From: Fasciola hepatica
Lineage: Eukaryota; Platyhelminthes; Trematoda; Plagiorchiida; Fasciolidae
Direction of reading: 5' to 3'
Length of the DNA: 64,000 nt
Assembly: GCA_948099385.1 (NCBI GenBank)
Contig: CANUEZ040000020.1
Span: 248,001-312,000, forward strand
In this document: piece by piece, positions 25,006 through 35,205 of the stretch
Layout: each line of letters opens with the position of its first letter
Position numbering within the stretch: the first letter of the stretch is position 1
Notes under the pieces: generated by a model
What the model was told of the DNA's origin: nothing
What the model saw: the letters and a program-made list of their open reading frames with translations, nothing else
The model's database searches: none
Made by a program: the position numbers and the translations under genes

Positions 25006-27800
25006 GCTGATGGTCTCATATGGAATGGGAAAACTAACTTAAACTGGATGGGGTAATACAAGAGGATCTCCTATCACGCGTAGGCAGAGAGCACAGTTTT
25101 TGGGAGTGTATGATAGATCTTTTGTATCAGTTGCCCTGAATAAATCTTTCTTCGGAATTTTGCAAGAGAGTTGCATGAGGAATGGGGAGGAAGTGATCGG
25201 TGAATGAAGTGGTTGAGGACAAACACCCCGAATTGACTGCCTAAAACTGTCAGAAAAGCCTTGGAATCACTAATCCCTAACCAAAAAGTGGACTCCAACT
25301 AGAATCTATCCCCCTTGCTGGGGAGTACATACCCACCCTGGAAGTGGTACGACTTTTATCAACAATTTATTTCTCATATGGAACGCGAGTTTGTCCCGAT
25401 GAAAATTTCTATGCAGTATTGCTTGTTAAAAGCGCACTATAAAATTTCTATTGGAGACGATGTATTCCAGGTAGTTTGTGTTCATGCATGCATGACCCAC
25501 GATTTGGGTTTTACACCTTGCGCGTGCAAACCCCAAGCGTGTTTTTGCAGTACCCAAGCATCTCGTTATAGAATCCATCAGCCATTGAAATATATTAACC
25601 AAGGTAATCAGAATTTTAGCCTTGAGAATGGGGTTTTGAGGACAAGAAAAAACGCAGGCGCAATTACTCACGCGGGCCAAAACTGCAGCGAAGCAAACTG
25701 GAATACACGTCCCAGGACCGTTGCACAATATCTGGTGGTGACAACCAAAATTTGGCATGAATAGGCCGAAAAATCGACGTGTAAGAGCGAAGAGTGAATC
25801 AGAGGGAGATAATGGTACAAATTAAATGCGAACATGCGACGCATATTTTCAGATGTGGGCATGTCAAACAGTCAAATGATTTTACGCGGTGAGGAAAGCT
25901 GTACACTGAAGACTGCAGAAGTAACGCTGAATGCCTAAGAGTGAAGTGAGTGAATATGGAGAATACATCATTGGCGGCAATACCGAATCACATGACCTAA
26001 CACCTTCCACAAAAAGTGGGTTATGGGATGACAACAAAGAGACTTAACCGGTTTCATGCAGTTAAGCTTTTCTAACCCTTTTCTCATATGATATGAACGG
26101 TGTTGCCCAGTGTTCCAGTCAGTGACAACCATAGTGAAGAAAGCATGGCAATCAAGCCTACCTGGAGATAATGTCGTTCATATTGTTAAGCACTTGTTTT
26201 AGCGAATTACCTCAACACACTGGCTCTTTAAGCTCAGTTTCAGTAAGGCTGGTTCAGTTCGTTCACCATATCAGAGCGATAGCGTTAATACACTACTGTT
26301 CCAAAGTCGAAAGCCTCTGCCTTTTTTAGTCATAGCAGACATTTTTGGACCGTATGCAAGAACATCCCACAGCACGCATGCCACCCCTGGAAGACTTCTG
26401 GATGTCGCGTTGACACACCCGATCACAAAACAAATGAGTTAAGAGAAACTCATTTACTGCCATCTAACATACTGTTCGCCATCGTTGCTTTACAAACCGT
26501 TCAACTTATCCCCATCTTTAGAGCTTTTACGGCTTTGACACTGTTTTTCTACCACCCCGGCTCTAATACAAACCATGGTTTAACCTGCTTGTTAATTAAA
26601 CCAAGCCGCTTTCTTGCCCAAACTGCCAATACAAACAAAACTATAACCAGCCAATCTGGTATGCACATGGTGTGAAGCTTTGAAAGGAAACTTCATTGCC
26701 AGAATCCCTGTCCTAAATTTCGTCGGTCTATTCTACAAGCATATATTTCAATTGAATATTACAAGCCAACAAAGATATCAATAAGAAGTACGAAAAATGG
26801 GAATTAAAATAACAAGATGGAACTGAGATAGTAAAACTTGCCCAGACTACCTTTAGCTATTCTGTGATAGTTCGTCAAATGGCTATCGTGTTGTCACTTT
26901 CTGTCGAATCAGAATGATTGATCGGTTTGTTTGTACAGTTAGACTGTGTATTCCGTGTGTTGGCTATTAGGGCATTCTTTCTCTTTCCCACCCATGTAGG
27001 TCCAGTCCCTGTCCATCTTGTATATTCATACTTTCTAATTCAACGTGCAACATGGTGAGAAAGGCAGCGGTCAGTGGGGCTTGCCCTACTGTACGATGAT
27101 GATGACGAAATGGGATTCTGTTTTGAGATGGTTCCTGAATACCCTTAACCTACAACCTTAAGGTGTTTCTCACAATGACTGAGAGGAGTAAACGAATGGA
27201 ATACAAATCTGCTGAAACATACCTACATATCATTGATTCTCTAATCCGTAAAACTAAAATCATTGTAACATCACCGGATAACTTACCAATCTCGGACGCG
27301 TATGGAACACGAGGGATATAGAAGAAATGGTGCTTCGAGCTGTGGTAAAAATGCTTGTAACATAACTCTGCTTGACTTCACGAGCTCGAGGAATGCGCAC
27401 TACAGTATACTACCAAAGTTAAGAAATAGTGAGAAAAACTAACTTCTCCTTCTTTTAGTTGTTCCACGGCGTGTAATCTGTCTTCGCTTATTTTATCTGT
27501 GTTAGCTATAACGTAAACCCGCGGCGAATAGCGACCACTCAGACACCGAACATAAGGAAGCATCTCTGCAGTATGACCACCTACGACTCAATTCTGATGC
27601 AATTACAACACCTACCGGAGCCCAATACAATCAAGGTCTTGATACAATAGTCACATCGAATGCCCTGATTATGAATCCATAGGAATGATATCAGAAAATA
27701 GATACTCAGGCAGGGAACGGTCAGTAACACCAGATATAATAGCATCTATCTGTAAAACAAAACAGAAAATCATAACCTAGATGAATCGTTTTCTTTTCAT
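25006..27800. other. No recognisable gene
   Basis: The longest open frame is 25315-25764 on the plus strand (149 codons). Its translation has no motif I recognise and is overlapped by an equally open antisense frame, so I do not call it a gene. The rest is short-frame AT-rich DNA. Confidence 0.5.
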
Positions 27801-27804
27801 CATC

Positions 27805-28030
27805 ATAGCCACAAAGGCCCACTGCATCATTAAGGATAACCTACAACCAGACCCTGGGACTCGGAGTGGAGAATCACATAAGGTCCAAATAGGTCAGGTG
27901 TGGTAACGACCCGGACGACAGTAGATTACTCTCGACCATCAAAGTAACCGATGATGGCGGGGATTCGAACTTCGGACCTCCAAGGTGGTAATCACACGCT
28001 CTAAACTACTCGACCACTACCGGCCACTTT
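27805..28030 (-). repeat. tRNA-derived SINE, most complete copy
   Basis: On the minus strand the element starts at about 28027 with a tRNA-like head. It has a box-A-like stretch (TGGTCGAGTAGTTTAGAGCG, 28015-27996) and a box-B-like GTTCGAATCC (27970-27961), the internal promoter of RNA polymerase III. A body of about 150 bases follows (GGTTACTTTGATGGTCGAGA, GTCGTCCGGGTCGTTACCAC, CTTATGTGATTCTCCACTCC). Body pieces recur at 13.1, 19.3, 19.5 and 20.1 kb. It encodes no protein and would depend on a LINE for mobility. The source tRNA was not identified. Confidence 0.75.
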
Positions 28031-28430
28031 GACTGAGATAGCAAAGAGTGACGGAACTGACTGTAATGTATGAATTTGTATGGTTAACAGAATCAGAACT
28101 TAGGAGACAACGCCTGATTCATAAGCTTTAATCGACGGAAAACGAGACAAGCTAAATGTCAAACTGTGCTAACAAAATAGGAGCGAATTATGAAGCAGAA
28201 GCACAATAAAAATACATGGAATTCACGGCCGCTTAGAAAACAGACTAGAATATTGTGTTCCGTGTTAGAAACAGAAAATGTTGATACCGGTTAGCGAAGA
28301 ATGCGTTGTTACGCCTCACGATTTCGAAGACGATAGGATCTCACTTTTTGCTGTTGTAAGAGAAGGTTTTTAGCATTTGCTTCTGGTTCACTAGGAGATT
28401 CTACTAAGTCAGAGACAGTTGTTTGCAAAT
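28031..28430. other. No recognisable gene
   Basis: Nothing recognised; may include the decayed C-terminal end of the neighbouring Gypsy pol. Confidence 0.45.
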
Positions 28431-28439
28431 CGGAGGTAC

Positions 28440-29060
28440 ATGGTGTGTCATTAGCCGGAGGAGAGTCCATAAGAGAGCTTGAGTGAAAGATAGGTGGTGA
28501 TGAAGTTGACCGTTCTAATGGGAACTAGATGACACGGTGATATCGTTTCTTCGCGTCCGTCAGGGAGATGTATGTGAGCGTACTTGGAGTTGCTCCCCAT
28601 CAGTTATCGGATCATACTTGGACGAACGGATATTTTTTTCATGTAGCACTGGCTCAGGCGTTAGTAACCACTGAGGTAAACTAGTGCCAACAGCAGATTT
28701 CCGATGGTGAATGAACATCCGTTTGTGGGGAGTCGCAAACATAGCAGTGTACAGCAATGATCTGACAGCATGCAGTGCCTCAGGCAGCGCCAGCTCCCAT
28801 TGACCAATGGCCAGATCTCTCGAACGGAGGCACACGGATACTGTTTTTCAAACTGTCCCATTCAGTCGTCCAACTTGACCACTGCCTTGCGGATTGTAGT
28901 TCGTCGTTCTGCTAGTAGCTACATTTCGTAAAGAAATGTCTTCAATCCTTGGCAAATAAAAGAGGCTTCTTGGTCAGAATGTAGATAGTGCAGCATGCCA
29001 AATACAGCAAACAACTCCAATAAGTGGGAAATTATGATGGAAGCAGTCATGTCAGGACAA
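28440..29060 (-). pseudogene. Gypsy-type LTR retrotransposon integrase remnant
   Basis: Minus-strand code from about 29060 gives LLELFAVFGMLHYLHSDQEA, a decayed second catalytic block of a DDE integrase (normally HSDxG). It continues through NYNPQGSGQV with a frameshift. From 28835 to 28560 follows GQWELALPEALHAVRSLLYT and LPQWLLTPEPVL, which is the Gypsy integrase region after the catalytic Glu. The residue set resembles metazoan Ty3/Gypsy elements but differs from the CsRn1-like element at 43 kb, so it is probably another family. No LTR was found nearby. Confidence 0.7.
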
Positions 29061-29415
29061 GGGAAACCAAATGGAAAGCAACAATACTCATTCGCGATGT
29101 CAAGATTTAGAGATTACGAACAGAGGAGAGGATGGTTCATCTTGAAGTCAACACAAACATTCGAATGGTCGTGCAGCTCTAATAAATGAGTTACTACACA
29201 GTTTGTAGAACTGAGGTTTCAGGTGGGAACTAAATTATTGCCTTGACATTATCGAGAAAAGGGCAAGTTTTCTGTTCCAACAAAATGACATGGAGGAGTT
29301 ATACCGGGATGATAAAGACTATAATGAAGTCGCTCAGGTTTCTTGGTAGAATGAGTGCTCGCACAGAATGCGAGTATCACCTGCGGGATTCTCTGAACCT
29401 GGACGATAAATCATG
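29061..29415. other. No recognisable gene between two remnants
   Basis: Short frames only. It separates the Gypsy integrase remnant from the RTE endonuclease remnant and may contain decayed code of either. Confidence 0.4.
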
Positions 29416-31103
29416 TCATGGAAGAACTAAGAAAGCTCGATATGCCAACTTAGAATGCTTAGTTGTGAAACTTTCCCCACTAAATCGTCTGTGCGAGGAA
29501 GCGCGTATGCATCTAGAAAGGTGAAAAGATTGATTGTGTGTCTGTATTCCGTCATCTCTGGAGTTTATTTGTAGTAACCAAGACTTGGGCACGCAGACAG
29601 TATCCTCAGCTATCCAGTCTCTATACTGGTATTTCGCAAATCTTAATTCGCCTACTACGCCTTGATGTACTGCTACTTTCAGTTTAGCCCACAGCAGGTC
29701 AACAGAGTCTACCGTGTGGTGTGAGGTGGATGCATTGGTGGACAACCGCAATTCGATCTCCTTCGTTGGAGCTTCCGTTTTCTCCCGGGACTTTAGTAGT
29801 TCTACGTTGAGGTGCTTCGGGGGAGTTGTCTTTATTCGGGTCGCTAGGCGAGGGAGAAACTTCGCACGTACCAGCACGTGGTCTGATCCTCCCTTGTCGC
29901 CTGTCTCAGCGCCGCTGTACGATCTGCAGTCTCCTGTTGACAAAATCCACCGTAGCCGGAAAAGCACGTAGTCAATTTTGTGAGCTGTTTTACCGTTATT
30001 GGTACACCATGTGAGAAGATACCTTCCAGGGTGCTAGAACCATGTGTTTGTTATGCACAACTGGCTAAAATCGGAGAAATTGATTAGCGCTGGCTCAGGC
30101 CGAACTTCCCGAGAATGTGACGTGCGAAGACATTCTGCATGCCTGTCCGGGCGTTTCAGCCACCCACTAGTTTTGTCCCGTCCCACTAATTCTGGTGAGA
30201 ACTCAGTTCTGCCTCATAATAAATTTCGTTTTATTGGTAGAGAATATATTGTTTATTTAAGATATGCGCTCGTCATAACCAAAACGGTACATAAAAGCGT
30301 ATTGGCCTACTGATAGACCTAAACGGTCCGTCTGTCTGATTTATCTGGCTGCGCTCGGATTGATTGATTCGGCTCTGGTCGAATGTTAACCATTGACTGA
30401 TCCACTGACCACCTGACTCGCTCCGATCTTGTCGGCGATTCTGGTTAGCCCATCGCGTGCTGTCTGCTTCATTGAACCAAGCCATCTATCAGAGCGAGCT
30501 GGGTGCATTCTCTCACAACTATGATAAGCATATCCCTCTTGGGAATGCGATTCCCCACCGTTTAAAAACTGCAATGAATTCGTCGTTCCCACCAGTATCA
30601 GATGGCAGGGTTGGGGTGTAGATCGCAACCACAGTTAGGTTGACTGGTTGACTTTTGAAGCACGCCACTGCAATTCTTGATGATATCAGTTCCCACAAGA
30701 GCAGAGCGGAATTGGCGTGGTGACTTAAAGCTACCACTACTCCTTGCTGGCCCGGCGTTTCTGGGCCACTGTGATAAAGCCAATAATGGCTTTCTGCGCC
30801 GAAAAATCTAATGGTACGAGAGCCGGTACTGCCTGGTTTGACTTCGGATAAACAGGTAATATTCGCTTGATAGTCGTGTAGCGTGTGCGCATAGTCACTG
30901 CCTGACTTCCAATGTCTGTGAGAGTTCTCACGTTCCAGCATCCTATAAAGAAAGTCTTTCAGAGGTAAAGGGGTCCTGTTCGCATTCTTGACACTCCAGT
31001 CACTAGAGGAGCACAGGGCGCGTCGCTTTCCAAAGACGTCGTAGCACGGGTAATGGAGCGGGTGGGATACATAATCAAGAAGTTTCGTGGGTGTTTGGTA
31101 CAA
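29416..31103 (-). pseudogene. RTE-like retrotransposon endonuclease domain remnant
   Basis: Read on the minus strand, the first endonuclease block is RTLTDIGSQAVTM near 30900. It is followed by YQANITCLSEV (catalytic Glu block), AESHYWLYHSGPE, GVVVALSHHANSALL, SSRIAVACF and VNLTVVAIYTPTL, down to about 30560. After an interruption the late block LRWILSTGDCRSYSGAETGD then GSDHVLVRAKF (the conserved SDH) is at 29967-29850, with a basic stretch after it. The blocks sit in more than one phase. About 330 bases between 30200 and 30530 do not fit and may be an insertion. The polymerase is not adjacent. Confidence 0.75.
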
Positions 31104-31121
31104 GAGACGTCCCCAGTCTCA

Positions 31122-31240
31122 TTCAGTTGATATACTCAAGGCTCACTACGAGGAAATAGCTCGTACCACTTGCGATCTAGGGCACCTTTGAAGGATTGGA
31201 CGGTCTGCAGATCTACCATTCCACCAGGCAGACCGTTTCA
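31122..31240 (-). repeat. CR1-like family C fragment (ORF2 end and start of 3' UTR)
   Basis: This segment matches element C at 40048-40090 plus 40850-40892: GTTGATATACTCAAGGCTCA, GGAAATAGCTCGTACC, TTTGAAGGATTGGAC, ACCAGGCAGACCGTT. It is cut on the right by the tail of element A at about 31241, so element A or its predecessor inserted here. It is cut on the left by the RTE remnant. Confidence 0.75.
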
Positions 31241-31244
31241 AAGT

Positions 31245-31268
31245 AGTTCAGTTCAGTTCAGTTCAGTT
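31245..31268 (-). repeat. (TTCAG)n 3' tail of element A
   Basis: About four to five TTCAG units precede the conserved 3' untranslated region that starts TTTGCACAGGACTTGG. Simple tandem repeats in place of poly(A) are characteristic of CR1-like non-LTR elements. The same unit ends elements B to E. Confidence 0.9.
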
Positions 31269-31451
31269 TGCACAGGACTTGGTGTGGCTAGAGCCAATCG
31301 TGTGTCCAGATAGTTGTGTTGTCGGCGCGTTTCCGTAGCTCCCAACACTGCGTGATTTTCTTTTTCTGAAAGGCAGAAATTTTGTGCAGTATCAGCCCTG
31401 GCAGAGTAAGGTGGAAACAATAAGTAAATTGCATCTGACCCTAAAAGCTGC

Positions 31452-34217
31452 TTAGCCTAACTCGGGGTATACCGCCACCCAACATAGGTCTAGTGCTTTC
31501 TTAAAGGCCTTCACTGTTGTGGTATTTATGACCTCTTCCGGGAGCTTATTCCAATAGGGTACCACTCTATTTGAGAAGTACTTCGCCCTAATTTGGAGCC
31601 TCGAATGTTTCCTTTGTAATCTAAGGCTATGCCCCCTTGTGCCGCTCTCGGGGATCAGCGAAAAAAGGTCTTCTCGACTTACTCCTGACAGTCCTTTCAT
31701 TACCTTGAAGGTTTCTATCAAATCCCCGCGAATGCGCCGTCTTTCCATCGAGAATAGGTCTAGGGCACGGAGACGCTCTGTGTAGTTAAACCCCCTTTGC
31801 CCAGCCACCATTCTAGTGGCTAGCCCTTGCACTTTCTCCAGACAGTCGATATCTTTCTGGTAGTACGGTGCCCAGGCCTGCACGCAGTACTCCATATGCG
31901 GCCTAACTATGGCCTGATATATCGGAACGAATATCTCCGGATCTCTACACGACATAATGGATCTAACTCGAAAGAGTTCCCTCCTGGCCGTATTGGCTGC
32001 TGAGGTGCACTGCTTTGACGGCTTAAAGCTGTTGTCCATTATAACGCCCAAGTCTTTGACCTGCGAGACCATTTGCAACGAACCCACACTATTCTCACTA
32101 GCCCCTGTATTTGTGGTCAAGCATTGACACTTGGTGAGGTTTAGTGGAAGGTCCCATTTGCGTGACCAGTTTTGTACTGCTAACACGTCAAGTTCTATAT
32201 CTACTCCAGCTATCTTGACGTCATCGGCAAACATAAAGGTGGGGTTTGTAAGCCCACGTGCTAGGTCGTTGATGAAGATGAGGAAGAGCAGAGGGCCGAG
32301 CACCGAGCCCTGTGGCACCCCACTCGTTACACCTTCCGGTTTTGAAACATGGTTCCCCACCTTAACACTAAAGGTTCGCCCTGCTAAGAAACTACTTATC
32401 CATTGTCTGGCCTTTCCAACAATTCCCATGGACTGCAGTTTGACGTCCAGAAATCGGTGGTTCACGGAATCAAATGCCTTGCTGAAGTCCAAGTAACAGA
32501 CCGTAATCGATTGCCCTTCGTCCAGACGCTTGGTTACCTCATCGAGGAACAGCAGGAGATTCGTCAGACAGGATCGCCCTGCCACAAACCCATGCTGAGC
32601 ACTTGATATGAGGTTGTGTTGAACCAAATGCCTAGAGATCTGCTTCCTGACTATTCGCTCCAGGCACTTACACAGTACCGAAGTCAAGCTAACCGGCCGG
32701 TAATTTTCCGCCTTTTGCCGGGGCCCACTCTTGTAAATGCCTACCACTGTTGCTCTCCTCCAGTCTCCCGGCACAGTTCCCTCTCTAAGTGACGTTTCAT
32801 ACAGCTTCGTCACCGGAGCCTTCAGGACCTCGGCCAGAGGCTGAACGATTGCTGGATGAATCCCGTCTGGACCTGCTGCTTTGTTCCTGTTCAAAGTTTG
32901 CAACTCCGCGTACACTTCTTCTTCTCCTACAGTAAGTTCGGGTATTGGAGGCGCCTGTGGGCCCTCCATTCTTTCCTCCAAACTATTTTCTGGTCGATAT
33001 ATGGTCTTGAAGAATTCCAAGAGCATGTCAGCCTTGTCTTCGTCGTTTAGAGCTAGTCGTCTCTGTGCTCCTTCCAAAGTTGCTACGCTCTCTCTCATAC
33101 GTTTGTGAGATTGCACGTAGGCGTAGAATCGCTTTGGGTTTGTGCGGACCGACGCCGCTAACCGACGCTCGAAAGCATATTTCTCCACTCTTTGGATCTC
33201 TTGAGCCCTGTTCCTAGCCATCTTATAGCTATTCCATGCCCCCTGAGTTCTGTACAGCTTGTACGCCGCCCATCGTTGCCTACGAATAACTATGGCCTTG
33301 CGGACCTTCGACTTCCACCATGGGGGTAGACTTCTACTGCTTGCCACCATCAGGGGTGCGAACTCATCTGTAAGTTCGAGTAGCCCCATCTTGATGGTCT
33401 CCCAACGTTCCTCTACGGAGGCATTTGTGTGTCTCGGTGTCCACTGAATTTCCTCCGCCGCCTTCTTCAGTTCACCTATGTTGATTCTCCCATAGCGCCG
33501 ACGTAACGCGATTTCCTTCGGCGCCTTGCTTAGTCTTAGTGTGACCCTTAGGACTACATGATCACTTTTTCCAAGTGGCTCTTCCCACTTAATTTCCTTA
33601 ACGTCCTGATGGTGCCGCGTTATGATTAAGTCAAGGAGAGACGGGTGCTGTCCACCTCTGTGTCTAGTGGTCTGTGTCACATGCTGCGTAAGTGCATGTA
33701 GCTGGACCCACTGCAGAAATTTGTCGCCCGTTGATCCCCTTGGTGCGATCCCGTTTTCCCAGTTAATTTCGGGTAGATTGAGATCCCCTAATAAGATGAA
33801 CTCCTTTGTCTGTGCCAGCACCGCATCCAGCATTTGGAAAAGCTCAACATCTTCCTCATCTGTGGCTAGCGGTGCCCTGTAGATACAGATAATGCATACT
33901 GTACGCCCCTCGATCCTAATAAAGCAGGATCTGACCTGTACATTACCGGAGACTAAGTTGAACGGAGCCTCCCAATGGCCTATGTCGGTCCGTATTAGCA
34001 GTGCCACTCCGCCCCCCTGCCTTCCATCTGTTCTATCCTGTCTGTAGGCAGCGTATCCCTGGAAGCGCATGTCAGTATATGGTTTTATCCAAGTTTCCGT
34101 CAACGCAACGACCTCAGACTCTGCGATCCTAGCCGTCAACTCCCCTCTTTTTCCCGGGAGACTGCAGGTATTGGTGTACCATATTGACGGTTCCCTGGTC
34201 CTCGTTACTGACTTCAT
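31452..34217 (-). CDS. CR1-like ORF2: AP endonuclease and reverse transcriptase (intact)
   Basis: This 921-residue ORF has no internal stop. It encodes the enzyme that nicks target DNA and copies element RNA onto the nick. Endonuclease residues visible: NTCSLPGK near 16-23, catalytic Glu41 (LTETW), CIYRAP at 111-116, Asp145 and Asn147 (LLGDLNLP), SDH at 218-220. Reverse transcriptase: GPDG at 449-452, ENYRPVSLTS near 504, LDFSKAFD at 576-583 with catalytic Asp577, VPQG at 634-637, FADD at 663-666 holding the other two catalytic Asp. The C-terminal region has PIYQAIVRPHMEYCVQAWAP. Start is the ATG 14 bases after the ORF1 stop. All catalytic residues I can check are present, so the protein may be functional although the element's ORF1 is truncated. 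Confidence 0.93.
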   Translation of the reverse strand: MKSVTRTREPSIWYTNTCSLPGKRGELTARIAESEVVALTETWIKPYTDMRFQGYAAYRQDRTDGRQGGGVALLIRTDIGHWEAPFNLVSGNVQVRSCFIRIEGRTVCIICIYRAPLATDEEDVELFQMLDAVLAQTKEFILLGDLNLPEINWENGIAPRGSTGDKFLQWVQLHALTQHVTQTTRHRGGQHPSLLDLIITRHHQDVKEIKWEEPLGKSDHVVLRVTLRLSKAPKEIALRRRYGRINIGELKKAAEEIQWTPRHTNASVEERWETIKMGLLELTDEFAPLMVASSRSLPPWWKSKVRKAIVIRRQRWAAYKLYRTQGAWNSYKMARNRAQEIQRVEKYAFERRLAASVRTNPKRFYAYVQSHKRMRESVATLEGAQRRLALNDEDKADMLLEFFKTIYRPENSLEERMEGPQAPPIPELTVGEEEVYAELQTLNRNKAAGPDGIHPAIVQPLAEVLKAPVTKLYETSLREGTVPGDWRRATVVGIYKSGPRQKAENYRPVSLTSVLCKCLERIVRKQISRHLVQHNLISSAQHGFVAGRSCLTNLLLFLDEVTKRLDEGQSITVCYLDFSKAFDSVNHRFLDVKLQSMGIVGKARQWISSFLAGRTFSVKVGNHVSKPEGVTSGVPQGSVLGPLLFLIFINDLARGLTNPTFMFADDVKIAGVDIELDVLAVQNWSRKWDLPLNLTKCQCLTTNTGASENSVGSLQMVSQVKDLGVIMDNSFKPSKQCTSAANTARRELFRVRSIMSCRDPEIFVPIYQAIVRPHMEYCVQAWAPYYQKDIDCLEKVQGLATRMVAGQRGFNYTERLRALDLFSMERRRIRGDLIETFKVMKGLSGVSREDLFSLIPESGTRGHSLRLQRKHSRLQIRAKYFSNRVVPYWNKLPEEVINTTTVKAFKKALDLCWVAVYPELG

Positions 34218-34231
34218 TGCTAATTCTAGGG

Positions 34232-34702
34232 CTAGGGTATCCTCGGGCGCAATCTCCGAGGTGATGCCCCGTTTTTTGCCTCTAAGGGTGTCGGCGGTGC
34301 AGCATCTTGCATATCGAGTGAGACTCTGAGTGTCGTGGCTTTTTCTTTTCCACCCTTCGACCCGGTGTCAGGCTCGACATGCACAAAGGACGTTACCCCC
34401 TTTTGAGTCGCCGTACCGATGGGCCGGGATGGTCTTGCGACCACCTTAGCCCAACTGGTTTCCTCGGCTTTTCCCTCTGATACCTCCAGCTTCGCTGGGT
34501 GCACCAGAGAGGACTTCTTGGGGGTATCCTTTAGAATCGGGCTGGCTGGCTGCACGTTCTCAACACCAACCGGACTAAATGCCCTGTGAGTCCCCTTCTT
34601 TTTGGTCTTTCGAACTTTCTGATCTTTGGCTTTTTGTATACCGGAGCCTGAAGCCACCTCGTCTGAGGAAGTGGTTATATCAATGGTGGGAGAAGTTGAC
34701 AT
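34232..34702 (-). pseudogene. CR1-like ORF1, C-terminal part only
   Basis: The 156-residue frame matches the last 140 or so residues of ORF1 in element B from VASGSGIQKAKDQ onward (then THRAFSPVGVENVQP, TSWAKVVARPSR, MQDA, RLRPRIP). The first 15 residues are unrelated, where the sequence departs from B at about 34660. The PHD-like finger, coiled coil and RNA-binding-like domain are missing. The new N-terminus has an ATG, so a short protein is possible. I infer a chimeric 5' end made during reverse transcription. Confidence 0.8.
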
Positions 34703-34992
34703 TATTCATGATCAAACCAGTACAGATAAAGACAGAATTAAATGGGGGGGGAGCTGCGTTTTCTAAAAGACGGCTACACACACCAAGGCAGACAACCGCA
34801 CCGCCGGTGTACCGCAGCTTAGGGTTGCACGTAGACGGTCCGCAAAGAGAGAAAGGGAACTCAAAGGGCCGGAGGTCAGTAGGTGCGTAAGCAAGCATCA
34901 ACACCTTCGCCGATAAGAATGGGTGTGACAATCGGTCCGAGCGCGTTACAATCAACGCCCCTCTACCCGTGCAGCGTCCATGATGTGTTCCA
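34703..34992 (-). other. Chimeric 5' segment of element A
   Basis: This non-coding segment includes a G8 run at 34746-34753. Its right 200 bases (from AGACAACCGC at about 34791) are almost identical to 42500-42690. In both places it ends at a (TTCAG)n tail. It is absent from element B's 5' end. Confidence 0.7.
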
Positions 34993-35205
34993 GTCAATTC
35001 AGTTCAGTTCAGTTCAGTTCACTTTGCACAGGACTTGGTGTGGCTAGAGCCAATCGTGTGTCCAGATAGTTGTGTTGTCGGCGCGTTTCCGTAGTTCCCA
35101 ACACTGCGTGATTTTTTTTCTGAAAGGCAGAAATTTTGTGCAGTATTAGCCCTGGCAGAGTAAGGTGGAAACAATAAGTAAATTACATCTGACCCTAAAA
35201 GCTGC

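Larger units (their letters stand above)
31241..34995 (-). mobile_element. CR1-like non-LTR retrotransposon, element A
   Basis: The element reads right to left. Its 3' tail is (TTCAG)n on plus, (CTGAA)n on its own strand, at 31245-31268. The 3' untranslated region follows to 31451, then ORF2 (31452-34217, intact) and the C-terminal end of ORF1 (34232-34702). Its code is nearly the same as element B, but left of ORF1 codon VASGSG its upstream sequence is unrelated to B. The right end, about 34785-34992, is near-identical to 42490-42690. It ends directly at the tail of element B. Tandem-repeat 3' tails and APE-type endonuclease fit the CR1/Jockey group. Confidence 0.9.

Noticed and set aside
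25315..25764. 149-codon plus-strand open frame
   Set aside because: No recognisable motif, an equally long open frame on the other strand, and no splice or start context that supports it.
27955..28027. Possible tRNA gene from box-B-like GTTCGAATCC
   Set aside because: No full cloverleaf could be drawn, and the body attached to it recurs in several places, so it is a tRNA-derived SINE head.
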